Shown in pieces: positions 8,968 through 18,300 of a stretch of DNA of 64,000 bases. Origin of the DNA: JASGJS01 sp047601185 (GTDB taxonomy: Bacteria > Pseudomonadota > Gammaproteobacteria > JAURND01); assembly GCA_047601185.1 (NCBI GenBank), contig JASGJS010000001.1, forward strand, positions 186,001 through 250,000, given 5' to 3'. The position numbers and the translations under genes are program-made. Within the stretch, counting starts at the first letter, position 1. Every line of letters begins with the position of its first letter. A model generated the notes under the pieces. That model searched no databases, was not told where the DNA came from, and was given only the letters and a program-made list of their open reading frames with translations.

Positions 8968-9023
8968 CTTATTCATGATAATGTATTATTGATTGCTAAA
9001 ACTAGACTTTAGCCATTTTTGAA
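8968..9023. other. Short spacer after aas, no feature seen
   Basis: This is the first part of the 403-bp gap between aas and the kinase-like gene. No gene, hairpin or promoter could be supported here. The rest of the gap is a repeat element (9024-9272) and about 100 bp of AT-rich leader before the next start codon. Confidence 0.4.
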
Positions 9024-9272
9024 ATTTTTGCTCTGAGTCTTTACTTTCAATGGCGTGAACTAAGAGGAAACACTTAAAAGTTCGGTGTGGTTCCTTCTCC
9101 CCTTTTTTTGTGGGAGAAGGTGCCAATAGGCGGATGAGGGGGCCATACAAGCTTTTGATTTAAAAATTTTTTTCCCCTCATCCGGCCTATTCGGCCACCT
9201 TCTCCCACAAGGGGAGAAGGAAACAGCTCACCACTTCAAACTTTGTGACGTCACTAGCTTCTTGGGTGCTGC
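9024..9272. repeat. Hairpin-forming repeat element (CTCATCCGGCC family), full copy
   Basis: Two arms of about 48 bases form a large imperfect inverted repeat. CCTTCTCCCC...GTGGGAGAAGGTG...GGATGAGGGG (about 9092-9143) pairs with CCCCTCATCCGG...CCACCTTCTCCC...GGGGAGAAGG (about 9175-9221), with an AT-rich loop between. Flanks on both sides (TTTTTGCTC...GGCGTGAACTAAGAGGAAACACTT and AGCTCACCACTTC...) recur at 46401-46550, so the unit is about 250 bp. A third, partial copy is at 32152-32213. No ORF is inside. It behaves like a MITE or a long palindromic intergenic repeat. Confidence 0.8.
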
Positions 9273-9370
9273 CAGTAAAAGTAATCAAGTTTATTTGAAT
9301 ATTATTTTTTTATCCGCCACATGATAATTATTGTACGATAAACACTTATAGTTACAGAGAGAATGTTAAT

Positions 9371-10735
9371 ATGACAGAAGAATCTACTTCGACGATACTT
9401 GATCCACTAAACAGTGAGGAGAAAAAAAATACCAGCGATTACAAGCGAGGGAGTCAAATAGCTATTGGGTGGTACAGCGTAACATATGAATCAAGCCCAG
9501 TTGATATAATTCACGAGACACCTTTAAATTTTTTAAATTCTAACCCGGCTGAAAAAAGCCAAACGGTTGCAGATAAAATTGCTAACATCAAAAATTATTA
9601 TCGTCGCATTCCTGCCGTGGAAAAAGTGGCTTCTAAGGAATCTTATAAAAATAATGATTACGTTGTTACTAAAAATTGGTTACACACACAAGAACCTACG
9701 GAGGAGATTGAAGATGATAATGCGATGGTATCATTCATTGCAGAAAAAATACCAGGGACTGTATTGGCAGAAAGTTTAGAGAAAATTAAGCTGCTCAGTT
9801 TAAAACAACGAGTCAATTTGATTTTGCAATTAATTGACCAAGTGTGTTCCAGACATGTGAATAAACCTTCTACGGGTGAAGCCAATTATCATGGAGATGC
9901 ACATCTATCAAACATCATGTTCTACTGCCCAGAGAGTGGAGAACCAAGCGTCACTTTATTTGATCATGATAGATCAAGTATATTAACAGATGAACAATTA
10001 AGAGACCCGAATTATTTGAGGCCTTATTTTTTTCAAGGCTCTAATAAACTTTATCATCCTCCGGAATCCTGTCCTGAAGATTCGAAAAAAGAAGCTTGCT
10101 ACGGAATAAAATCTGATACTTTTATGCTGGTTAGTTCCATATTGTTTATTTTAGGAGAACCAGATCCTTTTGCAAGTAGAAAAGCTTGTGATGAAGGAAA
10201 AGAAACCGTCATTCCTTTTGATGATCAAGGCGTAGTAGATTTTCCATCCATCGATTCTTATAATCTACGTAATATTACTTTGCAGTTCATTCGTCGCATG
10301 CAAGAGCAACAGGTTTCCAGAAGACCAGATGATGAAGAATTACTTAGATTTTTTACGAATTTACAGCTTGTTGTGAAGTTAGAGGCTGAACCAGGATGGT
10401 TAGAGCTACAAAAAAAACCATATCGTGACATAACGAAGCGTTTTGGGGCATTAGCTTTTTTGTGTCTCATAGGGACGGCTGCGGGATTAGCAATAAATCG
10501 TAAGTTTATGATGACAGCATTTGATCCTTTGAAAATTTCACAACCTTACGTGCTTTTAATTTGTTTTGCAGCTATTCTAGCAATTACCGCTTTCGTAATG
10601 TTTAAAAGAACTCCCAGCATCCAAATTTTGGAGCAAATGCAGGCTTTAGCACATAATACTTATATTAAACCAAAACTCGGTGAATTTGTCGGTGAATCTG
10701 AAAGAATCACAACTGCTCCAGCGATTTCTTCTTAA
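9371..10735 (+). CDS. Protein-kinase-fold protein with two C-terminal membrane helices
   Basis: The 454-residue protein carries recognisable kinase catalytic elements. HGDAHLSN (H174, D176, N181) matches the H-x-D-x-x-x-x-N catalytic loop and LFDHD (D198) stands at the DFG metal-binding position. A PPE triplet resembles the APE motif, and IKSDTFMLVSSILFILG matches the SDVWSLG helix. A clear glycine-rich loop is not seen, so the N-lobe is divergent. After the fold come two hydrophobic segments (about residues 357-380 and 397-416) and a polar tail. It could be a membrane-anchored eukaryotic-like Ser/Thr kinase, a small-molecule kinase or a secreted effector. It is a single gene, more AT-rich than its neighbours, and bordered by a repeat. 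Confidence 0.6.
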   Translation: MTEESTSTILDPLNSEEKKNTSDYKRGSQIAIGWYSVTYESSPVDIIHETPLNFLNSNPAEKSQTVADKIANIKNYYRRIPAVEKVASKESYKNNDYVVTKNWLHTQEPTEEIEDDNAMVSFIAEKIPGTVLAESLEKIKLLSLKQRVNLILQLIDQVCSRHVNKPSTGEANYHGDAHLSNIMFYCPESGEPSVTLFDHDRSSILTDEQLRDPNYLRPYFFQGSNKLYHPPESCPEDSKKEACYGIKSDTFMLVSSILFILGEPDPFASRKACDEGKETVIPFDDQGVVDFPSIDSYNLRNITLQFIRRMQEQQVSRRPDDEELLRFFTNLQLVVKLEAEPGWLELQKKPYRDITKRFGALAFLCLIGTAAGLAINRKFMMTAFDPLKISQPYVLLICFAAILAITAFVMFKRTPSIQILEQMQALAHNTYIKPKLGEFVGESERITTAPAISS

Positions 10736-10776
10736 AGCATTTATTTTTGCTTCGTAGATTTTTTGTTCATTACGAC

Positions 10777-11490
10777 TTACTCTCCGCATGGATTATAAAT
10801 CGCCTTTTGCAAACGAATCAGCTCCATAATGCCGCCCTCAGCCAAATTTAACAGTTCTGTTAAATGTTGTTTTTTAAAAGGTGCGCGCTCGGCGCTGCCT
10901 TGCACTTCAATAAATTCACCCGCTTCTGTCATCACCACATTCATATCCATTTCAGCTTTAGAATCTTCTTGATAATCTAAATCCAATAACAAAGCGCCTT
11001 GATGCACGCCCACTGAAACTGCGGCGACCCAATGTTTAAAGGGCTGGGTTTTTAAGGATAGTGTTTTGAGGGCATCATATAAAGCCACACAACTGCCGGT
11101 AATGGCTGCTGTGCGCGTGCCACCATCTGCCTGCAGCACATCACAGTCTATCGTGATGGTATTCTCACCGAGGGCTTTTAAATTGACAGCACTGCGCAAA
11201 GAGCGGCCAATTAAACGCTGAATTTCCAGCGTGCGTCCGCCTTGTTTACCGCGACTGGCTTCCCGATCATTACGATCGTGGGTGGCGCGGGGTAACATGC
11301 CGTATTCTGCAGTGATCCAACCTTGTCCCGTATCTTTTAAAAAGCGCGGCACACCGGGTACAACGCTAGCGGTACATATCACCTTGGTATCACCAAACTC
11401 AATCAATACAGAACCTTCTGCATATTTGGTAAATTGTCGGGTGATTTGAATAGGACGTAAGTCGTGAGGTTGTCGTTGATTTAGGCGCAT
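10777..11490 (-). CDS. rph: Ribonuclease PH
   Basis: RNase PH is a phosphorolytic 3'-5' exoribonuclease that trims the 3' ends of tRNA precursors in the cytosol. The 237 residues match the family length. Signatures are the N-terminal RPIQITRQFTKYAEGSVLIEFG, the TAEYGMLPRATHDRN segment and R-x-x-R-x-x-R-type residues around RGKQGGRTLEIQRLIGRSLR. DCDVLQADGGTRTAAITGS is the phosphate and RNA-binding stretch. The gene converges on the kinase-like gene with a gap of about 40 bp and no clear terminator. It is monocistronic here; rdgB, its frequent neighbour in other genomes, is 50 kb away. Confidence 0.96.
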   Translation of the reverse strand: MRLNQRQPHDLRPIQITRQFTKYAEGSVLIEFGDTKVICTASVVPGVPRFLKDTGQGWITAEYGMLPRATHDRNDREASRGKQGGRTLEIQRLIGRSLRSAVNLKALGENTITIDCDVLQADGGTRTAAITGSCVALYDALKTLSLKTQPFKHWVAAVSVGVHQGALLLDLDYQEDSKAEMDMNVVMTEAGEFIEVQGSAERAPFKKQHLTELLNLAEGGIMELIRLQKAIYNPCGE

Positions 11491-11584
11491 GGTATTTTCT
11501 CAATGTGCGGAAGGTTAGAGTGATTATTTTAGTAACTTGAATTATAAAGCACGAGAGACTTTTCAGCAATGAAGCTAGTGATAC

Positions 11585-12196
11585 CTATCTTTTGAAAGGA
11601 TTAGGATCCACAGGGCTGGAAGAATCTTCTTTAGGGCGAGGAGAATTTCGATCTGAGCTAGGAGGTTCGAATGTTCTCAGCTTGATTGGAGAGTCGCTAG
11701 GGCTTGGTGTTCTGACAGCAAATCGAGGAGTGGGAAGATTTTCTATGTTGAGTAATAGCTGTTTCTGTTCCTGACTCGGGTGTAATTTTGCGTCTTTTGC
11801 GTTTAATGCAATTTCACTAGGGGAACGGTCTACTTTTCCTGCAATGCTTCCCACAGAAATTCTAGATCCAACTTCACTATTAATGGGTACTGCAACAGAC
11901 GCTACGGAGGCCAATAAAGCCTCTGTGTCTAAAACGGTTACAACGCGGGTTGGATTTGCCGTGCGTATTGAATGTATGATATCAACTAAGCAAATTGCCA
12001 AACACGCAACACTCACTATCGCTAAAGAGCTGCCTATTGTAGAGCCTAATCCTGTTGACAATCCAAACCACTGTGGTTCAAACCAAATTAATGCGCCTAA
12101 TACTGTCAGTGATCCACAACCCACAGCCAAGGTCATTGAGGATTTAGTTCTTGATAAAACCCTATTTTGTTCACTTGCTTCTGAGTTTCTTGCCAT
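11585..12196 (-). CDS. Small two-helix membrane protein with Ser/Pro-rich tail, unknown
   Basis: The 203-residue protein is not recognised. It has a short polar N-terminus, two hydrophobic segments (about residues 21-42 and 52-76) and a long hydrophilic C-terminus. The tail ends in a region very rich in serine, proline and charged residues (from about 155 onward: TPSPSDSP, PPSSDRNSPRP). A hydrophobic hairpin plus disordered tail is common among predicted secreted effectors of Legionellales, and the 803-residue protein at 41782-44193 has a similar tail style. This is only a resemblance. It is a single gene between rph and the giant adhesin gene, with no family assignment. Confidence 0.55.
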   Translation of the reverse strand: MARNSEASEQNRVLSRTKSSMTLAVGCGSLTVLGALIWFEPQWFGLSTGLGSTIGSSLAIVSVACLAICLVDIIHSIRTANPTRVVTVLDTEALLASVASVAVPINSEVGSRISVGSIAGKVDRSPSEIALNAKDAKLHPSQEQKQLLLNIENLPTPRFAVRTPSPSDSPIKLRTFEPPSSDRNSPRPKEDSSSPVDPNPFKR

Positions 12197-12287
12197 ATTG
12201 ACCTCTTATTGAAGCCACTACTATAACGTTTTATCAAATCAAGATCTACCCCGTAGTTTTTATGTTATGTGTTTAAAGCTTGCTCGT

Positions 12288-12368
12288 CACACTGCGTGAT
12301 ACTTAAGTAGTATTTCCATGAGATCCCGCTAACAAGTAGGCGGGACGTCGAGGTAGAGAGTACACGCT
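12288..12368. repeat. Intergenic repeat with GCGGGA hairpin, copy 2 of 2
   Basis: This is the second copy of the repeat at 3268-3350. The core at 12318-12367 contains ATCCCGCT, AGTAGGCGGGACGTCGAGG and AGAGAGT, in the same orientation as copy 1. Its right end lies a few bases before the stop codon of the giant surface protein, which is on the opposite strand. Confidence 0.7.
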
Positions 12369-12372
12369 ATTT

Positions 12373-15300
12373 TCATTCCCGCACGGTAATAATTGGGTTG
12401 GGTGAATTAAATCCAGGATAAATACTGGTCTTTTTCGTATCATTTAAGTAATACCAAATCACCGAAATATCCGACGCTAGAGGTTGTATATAACTGTTCC
12501 AATTATTTTGATCGTAATTGGGGCAATCGCCATCAGGCAGTGTGCCTAAATAATGATCATAATCCGTCATATTTTTAATCACGGCGGAACATACCACGGG
12601 ATTATCAGACACAGGCGCTAAGTTATAACTCATTCGATATTGTTTTTGTTGTGGCAAGCCACTGACCACTAAAGAGGTATAGTAAGGTTTATACGATGTC
12701 CCATAACCCATAAAATTGTAGTAATCATTATAAACCAATGGCACCACTTGATACGCCATATCGATCGGTACAAGCCCCGTAACCTTATTATTAGCACAGG
12801 TTGCGCCGCACGCTGAGCTATTAAAATTTAATGCCCAAGGATTTCGTCCAATAAAGCTCACATCCGAATCCATTACTTGTAGATGAATCCCTTGATCGAC
12901 TTTTAACCAATTTAATAAGGGTTCAGCCAACTGAAATGCTACAGTATCATTAATCACTTCCGTTGATTTCGCTTCACCCGCGAGATCGACAAAAGTACTG
13001 ACTAAATTACGAATATCCATCGACAACAAGATCGAATTGTTATTCGGATAAATGCCTGTGATATTAAACGCAGAATCTAAACCAATCCATTTTGCAATCA
13101 CGGCAGGATCTGGATCAACTGTAAGGTCTAAGGACGAACTTGTCGCATCTACTGTAGAATTATCGCCGTAAGCCGCTTGAATCGACAGTGTGACCGGTTG
13201 ACCAATTTCTTGTGAATCAATTTGATCATTATTGATTTTTCGCGCTAAGTAGCAGTTATTGTCGTGCGCGATCATTGTCCAATTTTGTGCAATATAATTG
13301 CCTTGTCCACCATTAATCTGACAAGCGACTGGCAGTCCATTAGGATTAATGATCACACCCTGCTGATAGGTTTTGCCATTATTTAATTGCGCGCCCTTGA
13401 TGTCGTCAAAACGCAACGCGACATTTTTATTTTGGGTAAAGCTGGGGGTGACTTTAACGATCACATCTTGCGTGGTAGCCGGTGACAGCTTAGACAGATT
13501 ACTGGTCGCTTGTAGTGTGAGACTAAACCCGGCTATGGATGTGCCTTGAGCATTAATTATCGCCGCTGCTTGCGCATTATCACAAATCAATTGACTTTGA
13601 TTTTCAATGCGACACGTTGCACCTCCTTGAGCATTTTTTACGACCGTGAACTGATACGTATCTCCAGGAATTCCTGTCAAAAGACCCGCTTGATTTAAAT
13701 CAGTTTGATAGGTATTTGCTGCTAATACAAAACTTGGTAATAACTGATTGCCTGTCCAAGCGGGTGGTTGTGCAGTTAAATGGATCGCCACATTCTGAAC
13801 CGTGCCAGCTCCTACCGACGTATTATTTAAAGCTAATACAGGAACATCCAGCGTTTTATTAATGTCACTACTATTTTTGTACACGGTGCCTTGGGGATTT
13901 AATTGTAAATAATAGTCGTTATCCCGAGGCACAATGATCCAATCTTTTTTTGCTGCCTCTGTGAGTGCAAATGACAGCGCAGGTTGAGGCCCCTGAGCAC
14001 TTCCTTGCGTTGCTGCGGTAATAAATTGCGTTAATGGAATACCTGCATCGGCTTGATCATAATCTAAAGAACCGGCTGGATTATCTTGCCATTGCGGTAA
14101 AATATTATTGACGTGGAAAGTTAAAATCTGCGGTTGCGACAGTTGGCCTGACACCGTGCTGCGCGCAGTGACTTTCAGCGTAATGGTCGCATTGTCGGGT
14201 GGATTCAGCGTCGCCACAGGCACTAAAGCCGCTTGTAAAGATTGCCCATCCGCGCTCATTTGTAACCAAGTGTTAGGATCCGCAATTTGAGTACCTGTTA
14301 AAGATTCTATAGTGAAAATGTAGCTGGTGCCTTTCGCAGGGTCGTCGACTAAATCCGCTAAATGAATTTGATAGTTGGCCGTGCCTGCAAAAGTATCAGA
14401 CGGATTTTCCGCTTTCCAGACAGGCACGCCTTGCGAATTATCGGGATCCATTTGCACTGTAATCGCCTGCTCCACCGCAGCAACAGAGGTATTATTATAA
14501 GCCACAACAACAGGGCTTGGCGTCGCAGTCTTGCCTACTGTATTCACCTGATTATAAGCAGGGTTATGTTCTGTCATCATCAGATAAGACTTGCCATTCT
14601 GATGAGAAATTTTCCAATCAGGATCGGCTGCATTTTTCATGGCAAAGGACAAGACCGGTTGATCCCCTTTGGGATTACCCTCACCCACTTCAATTAAAGC
14701 ATCCAACTCAATACCGGTGTCTAAACTGTTAAATGGAATATGTCCACTGGGATTATCGACCCATCCTGGTAAAACTTGTTGGACATGAACCGTGAAAGGC
14801 TGCGTCACCGGTTTGCCTGACGCTTTATTGGTGACTTGAATACTCACATTAAATGCATTGCCCGCCGTTTTAGGCACATTGCCGGTGCTGACTAATTGCG
14901 AGCCATTTAACGCTAACCAGGCAGGATGCGGCTGCTGGCTATCATCGAACGCAAACGTATAAGAATCTCCCGAAACATCCGGCGTCGAAACCATTTGGGT
15001 GAGGTCTATCGTTTGCAAGTTGCTGCCATCCCATCCATACGCATAACCCATATACGCTATGGGAAGATCTCCTTGCCAGGTTGCAATGGCATTAGGATCG
15101 GCAACCACAGCGACAGCAACCAAATGCGATTGACCCGTTTGGGAAGTGCTGTTCGTCGCGATAATGGGGACTTCTATCGTTGTGCCCACATCTTGAGGGC
15201 TGGCAGTCGTGGTGCGTTGTAAATAATAGTCTGAATTGTCAGGACCGCCTTGAATAATGCGCCAATTCTTCGCATCAAAATTAGCCCCAGCTTTGAAGCT

Positions 15301-18300
15301 TAAATCGAGTTTGCCTTGGGTAATATAATCGTTGAGGTGAATGGTGGTATCAGCACTCTTACCATCGAACAATAATTGCGGCACCGTGGCAGGATCTTTC
15401 CAAACCGGTAACACATTCTGAATGAGGATTTGGAAATCTTGCGCTAATGTTTTGCCTGAAGCCACACTATAAACATTGACGGCAAACGGTGCGGAAAGCC
15501 CTGAAGGATCTGTATCCGCAGTGGGTACTCGTGTCGTATTAAATAAAGTGACCTCACTTTTATCGGGCGTGATTTGTTGATCGATCCAACTACTGATGGG
15601 ACCAAGATCTACATTAATCTGACAACGATCATCTGCAGGGCAAGTGAACAAACGTTGCACACCATCTTGGTAAAGATTGGCTGCATCGCCAGCTTCTGCT
15701 GCTTTGGGCGAATTCCCATTCCAGCTCGGGCCCGGCTTACTGCTATCTGCAGTAATATTCACTTGAATTACCCCTGAAACACCTTGTTGCGAGGTATTGT
15801 TATAGGCAATGACCGCAGGCGGTTTCGCCGCAGGAGAACCAATGGCATTCAGATTGTTGTATGCGGGGTTCATCGTTGTCATTTTCAAATAATAATGCCC
15901 TGCCGATTCTTGAATGATCCAATACAGATCTTTAGGATCTCGTAATTTAAACCAAAGCGCGGGTAAAGCACCTTGCGGGTTGCCTTTTCCGTCTTGGATG
16001 AGTGGTGCTAAGTCGATACCAGCGTCTGCATTATCATAAGCCAAAGTGGCGGTAGGATACGGTACCCAAGCAGGTAATTGTTGATTGATATGCTGTTCAA
16101 ATGTTTTTTCCGTAGTTTTACCCGAAGCTTTACTGGTCATACTTAATGCGACATTAAAGTTATCAGATGCCGTGGGAATATTGCCAACGGGTACTAAACA
16201 TTGAGACGCTTTATTTTGAACTGTGCAGGGTTGTAAATCTAACCAACTGGGGTGCGAGCCTGCAAAAGCAAAGGTGAGCGTATCATTCGAAACAGAGCCC
16301 GTAGCAATTTTATTGCCATTTGCATCGACGCCGTTTAAATCAACGGTGGCATACGGGTAACCCATATCGCCATCTGGAATTTCACCTGTCCAGCTGGGTG
16401 AAGGCAATGTTCCATCCGCTGTCACTTTAATCGGTAGACATTGTGTTGTGCCATTCACAGAAGTTTTATTGGTAGCCTTGATGGGCAATTGCACCCATTC
16501 GCTGTCATTCGCGGCAATATCCTGCATATCGGATTGACCTGCACTTGAACGGTAAAACACCGTGTCAAATGCTGCTAACGTCCAATTTTTTGCCGTGAAA
16601 TTGGCTGCGCATTGTGCAGTAGGATCAATTTGGAAGGCAATACCCAGATCTGTGCCAGGTGCGATTAAAGCAGGTAATCCTCCGGTCACCGTCGGCAATG
16701 CGGTTTTAATATCATCATAAGCGACTTCAATTAAATCCACTTTTTGCCAGCTGGGTAAAACGTTTTCGATGGGAATTTGAAAATCTTTGTCAATGGTCTT
16801 ACCCGAAACCAAGCTGTTGACCGTCATATGAAACGGTTTGGAATCACCGGCAGGATCGGTATCAGCCGCAGGCACCACATCGGTATTGATCAGTTCAACT
16901 TCGGTATTGCTATCATTAGGCCCTTGGTTTTGCGCTTTCATCCAATCACTGATGCCATTCAATTCCACAGTAATTCTACAGGTATCATTGGCTGGACAAG
17001 TGAACAATTGTTGTAATGGGAAAGTATATTGCCCTGGAGGCGTGCCCGCTTTGGTCCCAGTAGGTAGCGTAGTATTCCAACTGGCGCCAGGTTGATTGGC
17101 ATCTCCCACCACAATGACATTCAGTGCATTGACAACACCACCATTCGAGGTGGAATTATACGCATACACTTTGACAGGCGGCGCGTTGCCAATATCACTG
17201 GCATCCGCTTTTAGGCGTTTTAAATAATAATCGCTGCCTTTTTGTACAATGGTCCAATTGCCATTTTGGGTTTGAGTATCCGCAAAATAAAATTTCAAAT
17301 TGGCGGTATTGAGATTGATGAGCGGATTTAAATAAATGCCGGGTTGGTTACTTTCAACCGTTGCGTCATAAGGAATCGTGACACTCTCTGCGGGAATATT
17401 CTGCATCCAAACCGGTGCTAAATTATTCACCGTGAGGGTAAAAGTGGTTGCTCCTGTTGCAATGCCAGATGCTTTACTCACGGCATTTAACGTAAATTGC
17501 ACTTGGCCTGCCGCTTGATCCGAAATTGGCGGCACGGCACCATTTGACATTAAGGTTTGACCATCGTCACTCAGTTTCAACCATTGACTTTGGGTATTCG
17601 TGGCCAATTGGAAAGTATAACTGTCGTTTTTAATGCTCTCTTTGAGTAAAGGCACTAAAGCAACTTGCAAAGGATTGGTGCCTGCGGTGGTGACAAGCTC
17701 CGTGGTATTCCAAGCCGGTGCAGGTAAGCCATTATCTGCCGTCACATTAATTTTGACCGCTTGGGTGGCTTTTTGTTCTTGCACATCCGCCGTCGAAGTG
17801 GTGTTATGCGCCACCAACAACAAGCTGGTCACCTGCCCGACATCATCAGGCAATGGACTGGAAGGTGTGGTTCTTCTTAAGTAAGAAGTCCCATTGTCAT
17901 TGACGATGACCCAATTGCCAGTTTTCAGTTCGTTATTTTTAAAACTGAAAGTTAAGTCTTGGGTTCCGACCGTCACGTAAGGATTAAGCACAATACCCTG
18001 TTGCGTATCATCGTATTTAATCGACCAATTTTGATAATTAGCACTGCCATCCCACTCGGGTAATAGCTGATTAATCGCGACAGAAAAATTCTTTTGACTG
18101 CTTCGATTGGCTTGATCCGTTACTTTTAAGACCACGGGCACTGCAGCGGATTGATCCTGGGGCACTACCTTGCCAGGCGCTGCGGTTAACAGATGTCCGT
18201 CTTGCAGAACTATCCATTCAGGGCCGCTGACCATGCTAAACGTATAATCACTGCTAGAGGCATTATCGGGTACGACAATGTAGCCGTCTCTTAGCTCTAC

